DNA of 64,000 nt from UBA7396 sp964527685 (GCA_964527685.1 CAZGOC010000004.1:1-64000); one strand, 5' to 3'; positions 23,441 to 34,934 are shown, counted from the stretch's first letter. A program made the numbers and translations. The notes: generated by a model from the sequence alone, not told the origin.

Positions 23441-23965
23441 TTATTTTTTAGTTAATATTTCTTCAAGCCAAAATCTTACTTTCAAAATATTTTCATTAAT
23501 ATTTCGTAATTCTAATCTTTGATTGTCATCAAAAGTATTATCTAAAGTATTTGATGCTTTAATAAAAACTAATTCCCTTAATTCTTCTGAAAAAAAATCT
23601 TTATTTCAATGTCTTGTATATCTTTTTTCTTCTATTTCATTTCAATCTATTAATAAATTAGGGTTATTTTGTATAAACATCTTTATATAATCAGGATACT
23701 CTTGTCATATTTTTTCTCATATAAGAATATATCATCTTTCTTTATAATTTGAAAAAATCTTTTTTTCTTTAGATGATAATCATAAAAAAAGTTCAATAGG
23801 AATTATTTTTTGTTCTCAATCTTCTATATAAACCATATTAACTTCTCAATTTTCAATTTTTAGGGTTGAATCTGAATAATCAATAAAATTATGACCATTG
23901 CTTAAATTTGTTATAGAATCTTCTTTTAATTCTCACTTTGTAGGATATAATTTAGAATTTAACAT
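23441..23965 (-). CDS. Uncharacterised protein upstream of pilT
   Basis: A 174-residue acidic soluble protein with no recognised motif. It ends 3 nt before the pilT start, so the two are in one transcript, and a role linked to pili is possible but not shown by the sequence. No signal peptide or membrane helix. Confidence 0.65.
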
Positions 23966-24113
23966 AAATAAAATTAATAAATAAACTTATTATTATAATA
24001 ACATATTTATATAAAAAAATCAAATTTTAATCTGCCATCTAAAAAGTAGAATTAAAAAAAAGAGAGTTATAAATTTTTTAAAAAAATTTATTATTAAAAA
24101 CTCCTCACAAAAA

Positions 24114-25169
24114 CTATTTATTTTCCTTTAAACTAGAGTAAACTATATTAACTAAATTTACAAGTTTTAATGAGTTTAAATCATTTAAATCTATTTTGTA
24201 TCAAATAATATCTTTTTCTCAAACTATATTTGTTTGATAAATATCACTTGAATAATTAGAATATATCTTTTTTCTTAATTCTTCTAAAGATAAAATATAT
24301 TTATTTAATAATTTATCATAATTTTTTTTGTATCTTTTAGTATTTTTATTTTTTCAAGATTTTTTTTCTATATCTTTTAGTATAACATCTTTTATTTTTT
24401 CTCATAATTCATTTAAATCTTTTACCAAAAGTCAATCTCTTTCAATTCAAATAGCATCTATAATATTTCTTTGAGGTCAAACAATATATCTTGAATTATA
24501 TATAAAAGCAGTTGAAAGTCCAGCATCTAAATTTAAAGCATCACTACATCAAAAATCTTTTAATAATCAAGCAAGTTCATCAATAGTAGCACTATAAACA
24601 AGTCAAAAATATATTTTTGTTTTTTCTTTATTATTACAAACAAAATTTCTTGTTCATTTAACTTTCATTTTATTATCTATCATAGATAAATCATAATAAT
24701 CTTGTAACATATTGTTTCAATCTTGTAATAATAATGGCCAATTTGAAAGTCAATAATATATTTTATCAAATTTATCTCAATTTATATAATCTTTTTGATA
24801 AATAAAACTATTTTTATCTTTATCTATTGAAAACATAGGCAAATTCATAGTAAATTCATATCATTCAAAAAATTCTCACTCTATAATTCTTTCATTATTT
24901 GTTGTTCAAACTTTTTTTGCACAAAAACTATAATCTCAAGGACAAAAAAAAGCTCAATTTACTCAAGTAATAGCATTGTTATCTTGTAATAAATCTTTTA
25001 AAGATCTCTCATCTGTTCAAATACTTTTTATAAATTTTAAATTATATAAAGATGAAATATCATATTCTATAACTTTCATTTTATATCAATAAAAATTTTG
25101 TTCTATATAAGTATTTGCAAAGCTATAATTTGGTATTATTAATAATAATAAAAATAGTATTTTTTTCAT
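24114..25169 (-). CDS. Secreted phosphodiester-glycosidase-like (NAGPA) protein
   Basis: A 351-residue protein with a signal peptide (MKKILFLLLLIIPNYSFA). The core resembles the phosphodiester glycosidase/NAGPA (DUF2233) family: ITGVNGAFFCPGDYSFC near residue 70, LNLDAGLSTAFIY near residue 212 and DAIGIER near residue 240. Such proteins act on sugar-1-phosphodiesters in cell-surface glycans. The tail (~250-351) is lysine-rich and helical. The family call is by motif pattern and spacing. Confidence 0.7.
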
Positions 25170-25189
25170 TTTGTTTGTTTATTTATATA

Positions 25190-25228
25190 AAAAAAGTAAT
25201 ACTTATTGTATAAAAATATTACTTTTTT
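25190..25228. terminator. Terminator
   Basis: AAAAAAGTAATA / TATTACTTTTTT with a 15-nt loop, directly below the stop of the anti-sigma-like gene on the minus strand. Confidence 0.7.
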
Positions 25229-25236
25229 GGAAATAT

Positions 25237-26205
25237 TTATTTAATTTTTGTTATAACATCTCAATTATATTCATAAAAATCTTTTAACAAAGGCACAATA
25301 ACTTCTTTTTGATAGTTATTTTCTAAATTATTTTCAATATCAAATTTTATAACAGGTATTAAAAATTCTTGACTTTGCTCATCTTTAAAATCATATATTT
25401 TTATGTATTTTATTTTTGGATTAACTAAATTTAAAGTAGTATATTTTATATTTTTATCAATTGTTAATTGATTATTTCATCACATATATCATCAAAAATG
25501 AGCTATTTTTAATATATTTTCAGCATTTTTTTCTCAAACTTTATTTATAATTTCATATTCTTCTATTCAAAGAGAATTTAAATTGTTATTTTTTTTATAA
25601 ATATTATAACTATCTTCTAATTTTAAATTTAAATTTTTATCAAATTTGTAATTAAAATACTCTTCATTTAATGGAATTGAAAAAGTTTTTAAATTAGATG
25701 TGTTTTTTAATAATATTTCATCACTTTCAGGATATGCTTCTATAGCCATAGAATCATTTTGAACTTCTAGGGTTTTTAATTCTTTTTTTGTATCATTTTT
25801 TGTATTATCTATTGGTGGAGTATCATTTTGAATTCAAAAAGTATTTACTTTGTTTTCTAAAGAAACTAGTTGTGGAGAATTTTGTTTTGTAGGAGTTGTT
25901 ATAGGAGCTAGAGTTTGATTAAATATAAATATTCAAAAAGCAGTAGCAATAACTCATCAAAAAAAGTATCAAAATTTAAAAAAAATATTTGAATTTTGAG
26001 TTTTTTTAAAATTTTTAATTTTTTGAGATGTGATAGTATTTAATAATTCATTTTTTAAATTATTTTTAAAATCAATATCAACCTTTATATTAGGCTTTAA
26101 TAAAATCATTTTTTCTATAATTTTTATTAAATCTTGTTCTTTTGATTTTAAACTATCATCAATTTGATATAATTCTTGTAGTATGTTTAATATATTTTTG
26201 TCCAT
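25237..26205 (-). CDS. Putative anti-sigma factor (single-pass membrane protein)
   Basis: A 322-residue protein beginning 2 nt after the ECF-type sigma gene. It has an N-terminal cytoplasmic helical region (~1-78), one transmembrane helix (FGGVIATAFGIFIFN, ~residues 84-99) and a C-terminal external domain of ~220 residues. Gene order sigma then single-pass membrane protein is the usual arrangement for sigma/anti-sigma pairs, in which the cytoplasmic part sequesters the sigma factor. No zinc HxxxCxxC motif of the common anti-sigma domain was seen, so the role is inferred from context. Confidence 0.6.
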
Positions 26206-26207
26206 AT

Positions 26208-26768
26208 TTATATGTTTAGTAAAAGTATAAATATTAAAGCCATTAATTCACTTGGGACTTTAGATAAAGTTCTTGAAACTATTTTTTTACAATTTGCAAC
26301 TGATTCACCTGTTATTTCAGATATTTCTTTATAAGATAAATCTTCCCATAATCTCATTAAAAGTATTTGTTTGTGTTTTTCTTTTAATGTATCAAAATAC
26401 TTTAAAACTTCTTTTAATTTTTCTTTATTGTCTACATTTTGTGCAAAGTCTTGAGTATATCAAATTTCAAGTATTTCATCTATATTTGTTATTTGATCTT
26501 TTTCTTCTTTTTTATAATTATCTACAATTAAATTGTATGCTATACGATAAATCCAAGCATTAAAGTTTGCATTTTCTCAAACTTTAAATTGATTTATTTT
26601 ATCAAGAGCTTTTAAAAAAGTTTGACTTGTTAAATCTTGAGCCAAATCTACATCATAAGTTTTTAAATAGATAAATTTATAAATTTTATCTACATATCTT
26701 TCATACAATTCTCAAAAACTATCAAGTTGTCATTTTTGACATAAAGTTACAATTTCAATGTCATTCAT
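26208..26768 (-). CDS. ECF-type RNA polymerase sigma factor
   Basis: A 186-residue sigma factor. Region 2 (~residues 10-80) includes FGELYERYVDKIYKFIY, DLAQDLTSQTFLKAL and WIYRIAYNLIVDNYKK; region 4 (~120-175) includes KHKQILLMRLWEDLSYKEI with a helix-turn-helix. Its length fits the ECF group. It directs RNA polymerase to a small regulon, probably including its own operon, and is expected to be held by the membrane protein encoded next (25237-26205). Confidence 0.9.
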
Positions 26769-26866
26769 AAATTAATAAGTTTAAAAAATTACAAATATTT
26801 AATATTTTAAAAAATTTATAACTTTCTAAAATATAATACTTAAATAAAGTTAAATAGTGACAAATA

Positions 26867-27793
26867 TTATTCAAACCATCATTTCTTTTTAAAAAACAAA
26901 TATAATACTCATGATATTATTGTCATTAAAAGCATTATTATCAAAAAGGCATATTTTGAACCTTCAAGTGGCAAAGATACATTCATTCAATAAATTCAAG
27001 CAATTAAAGTCATACTTCATATAATTATTGTTAGAAGTGTCAAAACTCAAAGCATTGAATTTAGTTTTACATTCATTAAAGAATTATAAGTTTCATTTAA
27101 TGAAGAAAGGTCTTTAGTTAAGCTACTAATTTGGTTTTCTATTTTATCAATTTTATAAAGCAAATCTTCAAAATATAAATCAAGTTGTCAATCAAAAAAT
27201 TTTTCAATAGTTTTTTGTAATTCTGTAATTAATTCATTTTGAGGTAGAAAAATATATTTTAAAAAAACTATATTTCTTCTTTTTATCATTATATTTTCTA
27301 AAAGTTTTTTATTTAATCAATTGTTTGAAAAAATTTGTTCTTCAAGGCTAATAATATCTTTTGAATTTTTTGATAATATTTTTATTGATTTATCATACAT
27401 AATATCAATTATTTTATACAAAATATAATAAGGGGATATTTTGTATTTTTCTGGATCTTCTAGGTCTTTTGTTTCTTCAATATATTCTTCTCTTATTTTT
27501 GATATATGGTTTGTTTTTTCTGTTGTAATTGTTATTATAAAATTTTTTCCTAAAATTATAGAAAATTCATTTGAAATATATCTTTTATTTTTTTCATCAT
27601 ATTTTGGAAAATGAAACACCATAAATATATGATTATCATAAGTATCTATTTTATCTTGAACTCAATAATCTAAAATATCATCAATAATAATTTCATGTAA
27701 ATCATATTTTTCAGAAATTTCAATTAATTCTTGTTTTTTAGGATTTTCAAAATGCAACCAAGAGACTTTTCAGATTTTTAATAAATTTTTCAT
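26867..27793 (-). CDS. corA: CorA-family divalent metal transporter
   Basis: A 308-residue protein with CorA layout: a large cytoplasmic N-terminal domain (~1-240), then two transmembrane helices. The pore signature YGMN is present at the end of the first helix (LIAGIYGMNVSLP). A basic KKKGWFE tail ends the protein. CorA proteins form pentamers that import Mg2+ or Co2+. It is monocistronic on the minus strand. Confidence 0.9.
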
Positions 27794-27933
27794 AAGGTTT
27801 GAATATTTATGATAGTTAGTTTTTAATGAATTATAGAGAAAAAAATTTTTTTTCAAATTTTAAAACTAAAATTTAATTGATTTTTTATTAAAAAATTGTA
27901 AATTAAGAACAATTTATTTTTTATAAAAATATT

Positions 27934-28893
27934 ATGACTAATTTAATAAAAATTACATTAAATAATTTTTCTATATTATACCAAAATTTTCTTCATTGGA
28001 ATATATCAAAAATACTTATAAATATTTTTTCTATATTACTTTGATTGCTTTTTTCTCTACCTTTTTTTGGAATACTTTGCTTAATGGTTTATTTTGACCC
28101 AATAAACTGGAAAGAGATAATTTCAAGTTATGTTAATACTCAGTCAATTTGATTATCTTTTTTAACAGCTATTTCAACTCATGTTTTTTATGTTTTAATT
28201 GAAGTTTTACTTTTAGTTATTGCTATTTGATGATTTTTATTTTGATATAGTTATAGAATGGTTTTATTTTCAAAATTAAATATGGATTATTTAACTTGAG
28301 AAAAAACTCCTTATTTTTTAAAAAATATTTATTTTGATTTTAAATATATATTTAAATACTTAGCAATTATTTCTTGGACTTGACTTATTTTATTAATTCC
28401 ATTTTTGGTATTTTTAATATTAATGGTTGTTTATGTTTTTGTTTTTTGATGAATTGATGAAATTTATAAAACTATGTTAGGATCACAAATAAATATTTTT
28501 TCAATGATTAGTTTAATTACATTTTTAATATTAACTTTAGTTTTTGTTTATTTATCATATAGATTATCATATACATATATATTAATGCTTGATGGAAATA
28601 AAGATGAATTAAAAGATAAAAGTTGATTGTATTTTGTAAAAAAATCTTTTGAAATAACATCATGAATTAAAAAACTTTTTAAATTTTTAGTATTATTAAT
28701 ACTTTTTAGTATTTTTATGTATATAATAAGCTTTATTTGAGAGCAAATAGAAGATATGTGAAACTTAGTTAAAGCAATTTATACTATAATAATATTTTTA
28801 TTTATAAATTGACTTTTTGAAATGCTTATAGTGACAACTTATTATGAAATAATGATAAAAGATACAAAATTAATTGATGAAAATATAATTTAA
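27934..28893 (+). CDS. Uncharacterised multi-pass membrane protein
   Basis: A 319-residue protein with about six hydrophobic helices (~28-55, 75-100, 145-175, 185-210, 245-270, 285-310). It resembles glycerophosphoryl-diester-phosphodiesterase membrane domains or DUF975-type proteins only in general shape. It is followed 13 nt later by the YmdB-like gene. No function proposed. Confidence 0.65.
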
Positions 28894-28906
28894 TTTAATA
28901 ACAAAA

Positions 28907-29722
28907 ATGAAAGTTTTAATATTTTGAGATATTTATTGAAGAATTTGAAGAAATGCTTTTTTAAAAGAATATAAAGATTTAATTACAAAATATTCTCCTG
29001 ATTTTATAGTGGCAAATATAGAAAATATATCATCTTGAAGATGACCTATAGAAAAACATATAAAAGAGCTTGATAATAAGTGTGATATAGATGTTTATAC
29101 TTCTTGAAATCATATTTTTGATAATTATTTTGATATAAAAGATTATTTAGATAGAGATAATTCTAAAATGATTAGACCAGCAAATTATTATGAAAATGAG
29201 TTTAATTATTTTCCTTGAAAATGATATAAAATAGTAGAAAAAAATGGAAAAAAACTTCTTGTAATAAATATTATGTCAAAAACATTTATGAAAGATGATG
29301 TTTATAATCCATTTTTAAAAATAAATCAAATGTTAAAAGATATAGATTTGAGTGATATAAATGGTATAATAGTTGATTTTCATAGAGAAACTACAGCAGA
29401 AATATATGCTTTATGATTTTTTTTAGATTGAAAAGTAAGTTTTATTTATGGAACTCATACACATATTCAAACAAATGATGAATTAATACTTCCAAAACAA
29501 ACAGGTATTTTAACAGATGTAGGGATGTCTTGACCACTATATAGTGTTATATGAGTTGATTATGAAAGTATAAAACATAGATTTTTATGATGAGTTTTAT
29601 GATGAAAAATGGAACAATCTTTAGATAAAAATTATGTTGTTAGTGGGTGTTTTGTTGAAATTGATGACAAAACAAAAGAGTGTATAAATATAGAAAAAAT
29701 TAGATTAAGATGAACTTTATAA
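28907..29722 (+). CDS. YmdB-family metallophosphoesterase
   Basis: A 271-residue protein of the TIGR00282/YmdB type. Metal and active-site motifs: FGDIYGRIGR at the start, ANIENIS, TSGNHIFDN near residue 65, VDFHRETTAEI near 165 and YGTHTHIQTND near 187. Family members hydrolyse 2',3'- or 3',5'-cyclic nucleotides and affect biofilm choice in Bacillus. A cAMP-turnover role together with the CHASE2 cyclase at 4789 is possible but unproven. Confidence 0.88.
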
Positions 29723-29739
29723 TTAATATATTTTAATAA

Positions 29740-30108
29740 ATGACTAAAAAATTTTTTTTACTTATAATACTTAGTGTTTTTTTTATAAGTTCTTTGACTT
29801 TATTTTTAATTTTAAATTATTTAGATCCTTATAGAGATGAAGTTGTTTCAATTTTTACACTTACTTTTACTATAATACTTTTTATAACTTCATTATTCTC
29901 TATAATATTTTATATATTTAAAAAAGTTTATTACAGATGAGAAGTATTTTTATCTCATATATTTTCTAGTTTAAGACAAGCATTTTTTTTGGCAATATTT
30001 ATATTATGACTTGTTTTGTTTAAAATAATTTGAGTTTTTTCTTTTGTTACAATACTTTTATTTGCAATTATACTTGTTTTTATAGAAATGATTTTTCAAA
30101 ATTTTTAA
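29740..30108 (+). CDS. Small membrane protein
   Basis: A 122-residue protein with four hydrophobic segments (~4-26, 38-62, 76-98, 98-118), starting 17 nt after the YmdB-like gene and probably in its operon. No family recognised. Confidence 0.6.
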
Positions 30109-30256
30109 ATTAATTATTTACTATTAAAATATTTAAAATATTCAATAATTGATTTAATTTGCTAGTTTTGATAATATTTTTGATTGTTATTTACTTTTTG
30201 CAATTTAATAAAAAAAACTATAATAATGGTAAGTTTAGAATTTAATTTTTTAAATT

Positions 30257-30412
30257 ATGACAACTTTAAATCAAAAACCAAGTATACTTCATGTAAAAAC
30301 TTTTGAAGAAGAAGTATATTTAATACAAGAAGCAGAAAAAATAGGTTGAGAAATGGATGCTAAAGAAGCATATTTAAAATGACTTGAATTTATAAATAAT
30401 TTAAAGTTATAA
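30257..30412 (+). CDS. Probable antitoxin of a RelE/ParE-type pair
   Basis: A 51-residue polar protein just upstream (1-nt gap) of a RelE/ParE-fold toxin gene. The order antitoxin-toxin and the size fit type II toxin-antitoxin systems; the C-terminal segment (EAEKIGGEMDAKEAYLKGLE) would wrap the toxin. A TATAAT-like box (ctataataat) lies about 35 nt upstream. No DNA-binding domain is obvious, so the assignment is from context. Confidence 0.55.
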
Positions 30413-30413
30413 T

Positions 30414-30707
30414 ATGTTTTATAAAATAGTAATAAGAGATGTAGTTCATGAAGATATTTATGAATTATCAGAATATATTTTCAGATTTTCATTTTCTAAA
30501 GAAATTTCAAAAAAGATTTATGATGATTTATATACAAATATATTTTCTTTAAATTTTATGCCAAATAGATATCAAGTCTATTTTTGAGAATATAGAAGAA
30601 TTATAGTGAATTGAAGTTATAAAATTATATATAAAGTAGAAGAAAAAAATAAAAAAGTTATCATAATTAGAGTATTTAGAACAGAAAATAGTCAAGAAAA
30701 TTATTAA
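30414..30707 (+). CDS. RelE/ParE-superfamily toxin
   Basis: A 97-residue protein with the ParE/RelE plan: two N-terminal helices (EDIYELSEYIFRFSFSKE and a second ending IFSLNFMPNRYQVY) then three strands (YRRIIVNGSYKIIYKVEEK, VIIIRVFRTENSQENY). The strand pattern Y-x-I-x-Y and the late V-F-R-x-x-x are typical. Toxins of this family cleave mRNA on the ribosome or inhibit gyrase; which one is not clear. It pairs with the small gene before it. Confidence 0.75.
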
Positions 30708-30870
30708 GAAGTAAAAATTTTTTGCTTTTTTTGTAAAAATGTTATTTAAAAATAAAAATATAATCTTTTTTTAAAAAAGATTAAAAAAGAGCTAAAAAAA
30801 CTTGATTTTTAAAAAAAATCAATAAACTATTTAAGTAAATAAAAATTTATTATTAACTATAATTAAGAGT

Positions 30871-31095
30871 ATGACAATTCCTCCAAAGAAAAAAACCTCT
30901 AAAACTAGAACAAAACAAAGAACTACTAACTGGATAAAACTTTCAGCTAGAAAATTATTAAATAGAGTTCAATTACAATATGATGAGGCTTGAGTAGCTG
31001 TTTGATTATCTCATTTTGCTAAAGTAGATGGGACTTATAATTGAAGACAAGTTTTTAAAGTAAAAACAAAGAAAAAATCAACTACTAGAATTTAA
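30871..31095 (+). CDS. rpmF: Ribosomal protein bL32
   Basis: A 74-residue basic protein with the L32 pattern: PPKKKTSKTRTKQRTTNW at the start and SHFAKVDGTYNGRQVFKVKT near the end, matching the usual S-H-x-x-C-P-x-C-G-x-Y-x-G-R-x-V region but without the zinc cysteines. A TATAAT box at 30858-30863 lies only 7 nt before the ATG, so the mRNA may be almost leaderless. A terminator follows. Confidence 0.8.
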
Positions 31096-31104
31096 TTAAA
31101 TATT

Positions 31105-31134
31105 AAAACCAGTCTTTTACTTGACTGGTTTTTA
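31105..31134 (+). terminator. Terminator after rpmF
   Basis: AAAACCAGTC / GACTGGTTTT with an 8-nt loop and following T run. Confidence 0.85.
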
Positions 31135-31161
31135 AATATATTTTATTTTTTAATTAAATTT

Positions 31162-31632
31162 ATGAATCACTCTCGCCCTAGAACTAGAAAATTTCTATAT
31201 CAATTACTTTATTCTTCAACTTTTGATAAAGTTACTTTAAGTGAATTTAAAAAATCTTTTTTTGAAGATGTTTTTAATTCAAATTTAGATGAAGAATATT
31301 TAAATGAAATGTATGAATTAATTGTTAATAATCAACAATTTATACTTGAAGTTATATCAAAATATGCTCCAAGATTTGATATAGAAAATATGGATTTATC
31401 ATATATATTACCAATTTTTATAGCATTAAGCGAAATGCTTATGTTAAAAGAAGAAATTCCTGCTAAAGTTTCAATAAATGAAGCTGTAGAAATAGCAAAA
31501 ATTTATTGAGATGATTCAGCAAGAAAAATAGTTAATTGAGTTTTAAATAAAGCACTAAAAGATATTGATAGTTTAAAATTAGACTTTGAAAGTTTTAAAG
31601 TAGATGAAACTAAAAAAAATATTTTTAAATAA
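31162..31632 (+). CDS. nusB: Transcription antitermination factor NusB
   Basis: A 156-residue helical protein with NusB features: N-terminal SRPRTRKFLYQLLYS, an ILPIFIALSEMLML segment near residue 80, and the signature IPAKVSINEAVEIAKIYGDDSARKIVNGVLNK split over residues ~97-130. NusB with S10 (NusE) binds boxA RNA during rRNA transcription. Length is typical. It is convergent with uvrC. Confidence 0.93.
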
Positions 31633-31647
31633 TTTGTTAAATTTTTG

Positions 31648-33540
31648 CTAAATAATTCAATGATCTTTCAAAGCCTCGATTTGAGGTTTTTTTAGTGTTT
31701 TTATTAAAAAATCATCTTCTTTTAAATCATCTATGCTTCCATAATGTTTTAATAGTTTTATTCTTGTTTTTGGTCAAATTCAAGGAATTTCTTCAAGTAT
31801 ATTTTTTCTTGCTTTATTTTCTCTAAGAGTTTGAGTATAATTTACTGCAAATCTATGAGCTTCATCTCTTAATTTTTGAATTAATTTTAAAAGTATATCA
31901 TCTTTTTCTAATTTTATACTAATTTTTTGTCAAGGTAAAAATATCTCTTCTTCTTTTTCAGCAAGAGAAATATATTGTAATTTTTCTAAAATTGAGATAA
32001 ATTCTAAATCATCTCTAAATTCATTTTTTGTTTCATTTAAAACTTCAAATATTGATGAAAGTTGTCATTTTCATCAATCGATTATAATTAAATCGGGTAT
32101 ATTTTTTAGTTTTTTTAGCTCTAAATACCTTCTTCTTGCTATTTCTTTATGAGATAAATAATCATTTATTTCTCAAGAATTTAGAGTTTTTATTTTGAAT
32201 TTTTTATATTTTGAAGGAATCATTTTTCCTTGCTCCATTACTGATCTTGAAGCTGTTGTATGACTTCAAGAGATATGACTAATATCATTACATTCAAAAA
32301 TAATATTTTTATTTAGTTGTTTGTATCATAACAAATTTAATAGGTCAAGTGAATTTTTTTGAGTAAATCATTTAGTAGATAGGGAAGATATATGATTTTT
32401 ATATCAAAATTCAAAAGCATTTTTATAAGCAAGGTTTAATAAATCTATTTTTTCTCATATTTTTGGAATTTCTATATTTAACTTTAATTCTTTTAAAATA
32501 TCATCTTCAATTTCTATTTCTTTAGGTAAAATTAGAGTGATTTTTTTTGAATTTGTTAAATAATTATTTTCTATAAAAAACCTAATACTTTCATCTAATT
32601 CAAAAAGTTTATTATCTATTTCAAAGTTATAAATTCAATTAATTTTTTGGTCTCTAACTTCTATTTTTGTTAAATATAATTTGTCATATTTTTCTAAATA
32701 ATTGATTATATCTTGATCTCATCAAACTAAATCTCTTATAATTTGGCTTTCTTTTAAGCTTTCTATTGATAAAATATATTCTTTTGTTTTAGAGGCTTCT
32801 TCAAATTTTAATAAATTTGCTTGAGAGAGCATTTTTACTTTTAAATCTTTTAATAAATTTTCAAAATCTCAAGATAAAAATTTTTTGATATTTTCAATTC
32901 ATTCATCATATTTTCTCATATTTTCCTCTTTTAAAGTACAAGGTCAAGAACAAGTTCAGATATAGTATTCTAAAGAAGGGATTTTAGCTCAAGCTAGGGA
33001 TTTTATAAATATTTTTCAATTATTATCTTTTTCAAATTTTATATTATTATCTCTGTATCAATAAACTTTTTTTAAAATTTTTAGTATATTATTTACATAA
33101 TTACTTGAAATATATGGACCGAAATAAACTCCCCCTAAATCCCCCTCAGTTGAGGGGGAAGTGAGCTTGTGAGCAGGGGGTGTTTTAATCCTTGTTTTTA
33201 TAACTTTTGGAAAAATTTCATTTGTTATTTTTATATAAAGATGATTTTTGTCATCTTTCATTAATATATTGTATTTTGGTTTATGTTTTTTGATTAAATT
33301 AGTTTCAAGTAGCAAACTTTCTACTCAATTATTTGTAATAATAGTTTTTATAGAAAAAATTTCTCAAACCATTTTTTGTTTAGCAAAATTTAGTTTTTTA
33401 GTTCAATTAAAATAAGAATTTACTCTAGAATAAAGTTTTACTGATTTTCAAATATATATAATTTTTCAACTTTTATTTAAAAATTGGTAAATTCAAGGGA
33501 GTTTTGGAATATTTTTTAAAATATCTTTTAAATTATTCAT
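31648..33540 (-). CDS. uvrC: Excinuclease ABC subunit C
   Basis: A 630-residue nucleotide-excision repair nuclease. The GIY-YIG domain opens the protein (LPGIYQFLNKSGKIIYIGKS), the UVR motif region follows near residue 210, and the RNase H-like C-terminal nuclease and HhH are seen (ECNDISHISGSHT, DLIIIDGGKGQ, HRFAVNYTQ, IPGIGPKTRIKLLKHYGS). Within the first domain, between KTR and YFGPY, about 18 extra residues are encoded by a G+C-rich palindromic repeat (33131-33182) that keeps the frame. It is the last gene of a minus-strand cluster cNMP-binding protein - 232-residue protein - uvrC, with gaps of 1-4 nt. Confidence 0.95.
33131..33182. repeat. G+C-rich palindromic insert inside uvrC
   Basis: Core palindrome CCCCCTCAGTTGAGGGGG (33141-33158) with flanking CCCCCT and AGGGGG blocks and the doubled GTGAGC. 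Base composition contrasts sharply with its ~25% G+C surroundings. It is in frame and encodes roughly PPAHKLTSPSTEGDLGG. It resembles the palindromes at 55193-55266. Confidence 0.8.
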
Positions 33541-33544
33541 ATTT

Positions 33545-34243
33545 TTAACTTAAATCTATAGTTCATTTTTTTTCTTTTATTTTTTTTATTAATTCTACTT
33601 TTTCTTGACTATCATCTTTTTTATATCAATTATCTTTTATATAATCTCATACAACTCAAGAAAGTGCTTCAAGTATAGTTTCAAAGTTTTTTTCTTTAGA
33701 TTGAGCATTTTTTTTAGAATTTTCTTCTTCCTCTTTTGATTTTTCTTTTTTTAATATTGTTTCTATTTTCTCTAGTTTATCATATGCTTTTGACGCAGAT
33801 GGTAGTAAAAAGTTATTTTTTCATCATATTTTATGAATTATAATATCTCATTTTCATAAAATAGTATCAATAATTCAGTCTTGAATTATTTCAAGTCATT
33901 CAATACTTTGGTATTTTACAGAAACTGAAGTTGATGAAAATAAGCTCCACTGTAGTTCAATAACTCCATCATTTGTTATAACCCAAACATCATTATACCA
34001 ATTGAAAATATCATAAATATTTTTAAAATAAATACATAAAATAAATATTTCTAAAACAAAAAATGGTATAAATGATTGGATGCTTAATGAATTATAATAA
34101 ATAAAAGTTGGCAAGATAACTCAAAATATATAATTAATTAATATTTTATCAATTATTACTATTATATGTTTATGAGCTATATCAATAACTTTTGATTCTT
34201 TAGGGACATATTTTGCAAAAAATAGTGAGTCAAATTTATTCAT
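33545..34243 (-). CDS. Membrane protein with PH-like domain
   Basis: A 232-residue protein with two hydrophobic helices (~30-75), then a beta-rich region (~80-150: DVWVITNDGVIELQWS, VKYQSIEGLEIIQDGIID, GDIIIHKIGG) that looks like the bacterial PH-like (bPH) fold, and a charged coiled-coil tail (~155-232). Located between the cNMP-binding gene and uvrC in one transcription unit. No specific function known. Confidence 0.55.
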
Positions 34244-34244
34244 T

Positions 34245-34640
34245 TTATTTTTTATTATTTTGAATAATTCTATTTAATATTGTTGTTTTTATGTATTCTC
34301 AATTTTTGGAATTTTTTAAAAAATTTTCAAAAAAATCATTATTTAAAACTAGAGTTTTAATATCAGTTTCTGCTTTTATAGTAGCTGTTCTAGGTTCATT
34401 TAAGATTAAGGCTATTTCTCAAAAAATATCTCATTCAAAGATAGTAGAAATATTTTTTTCTCATTTATAAATTCAAATTATTCAGTTTAATAATATATAT
34501 GCATTAGTTGATTTTTCTCACTCTTTAATTACTATATCTCATTTTTTGAATTCTTTAGAAATAGAATTATTTATAAAATCTTTTATTATTTCATCATTTA
34601 CATCTTCAAATATATATAATTTTTTTAATATATTTAGCAT
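34245..34640 (-). CDS. Stand-alone cyclic-nucleotide-binding protein
   Basis: A 131-residue single-domain protein. The cNMP-binding jelly roll shows FKKGDIVIKEGEKSTNAYILLNG and the phosphate-binding cassette GEIALILNEPRTATIKAETD split over residues ~73-93, with the R-T-A that contacts the cyclic phosphate. No HTH or effector domain is attached. It is a likely sensor for the product of the CHASE2 cyclase at 4789-6813. Its stop lies 1 nt before the next start. Confidence 0.85.
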
Positions 34641-34723
34641 ATTTTTTATTTATTATTAATAGTTTTATTATATATTTTTTTACAAATTTATCAATTAAAA
34701 TTTTTTTATTTTTTAAAAACATT

Positions 34724-34751
34724 TTGTAAAATTAATTTTTTATGCTATATT
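34724..34751 (+). promoter_or_regulatory. Promoter of the CRISPR-like array
   Basis: TTGTAA (34724-34729) and TATATT (34746-34751) with a 16-nt spacer, 32 nt before the first repeat, in the orientation that gives Cas12a-type handles. The ~140 bases from 34641 hold no gene and may act as leader. Confidence 0.5.
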
Positions 34752-34783
34752 ATGAGAAGTAGAGATGTTATTAATTTAACAAC

Positions 34784-34934
34784 TTAAAACCAATAATAAA
34801 TTTCTACTTTTGTAGATACGGCTGCAACTAGAGGACTAATAAAATTTAAAACCAATAATAAATTTCTACTTTTGTAGATAAGCCTCGGCGTTCATTAAAC
34901 TTTTAATTTAAAACCAATAATAAATTTCTACTTT
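34784..34934 (+). CRISPR. Cas12a-type mini-array: two repeats, a truncated third, two spacers
   Basis: Repeat 1 (34784-34817) and repeat 2 (34846-34879) are identical over 34 nt and end in AATTTCTACTTTTGTAGAT, the Cas12a (type V-A) crRNA handle with stem TCTAC/GTAGA. Both spacers are 28 nt (34818-34845 and 34880-34907) and richer in G+C than the genome. The third repeat (34908-34934) stops after TTTCTACTTT, so it lacks the 3' half of the handle. hicA starts 78 nt further on. No cas1, cas2, cas4 or cas12a gene lies in the window, so this is an orphan array that would need Cas12a encoded elsewhere. Confidence 0.9.

Noticed and set aside
26273..26563. Plus-strand hydrophobic ORF
   Set aside because: Antisense to the ECF sigma factor gene, whose region 2 and 4 motifs are clear.
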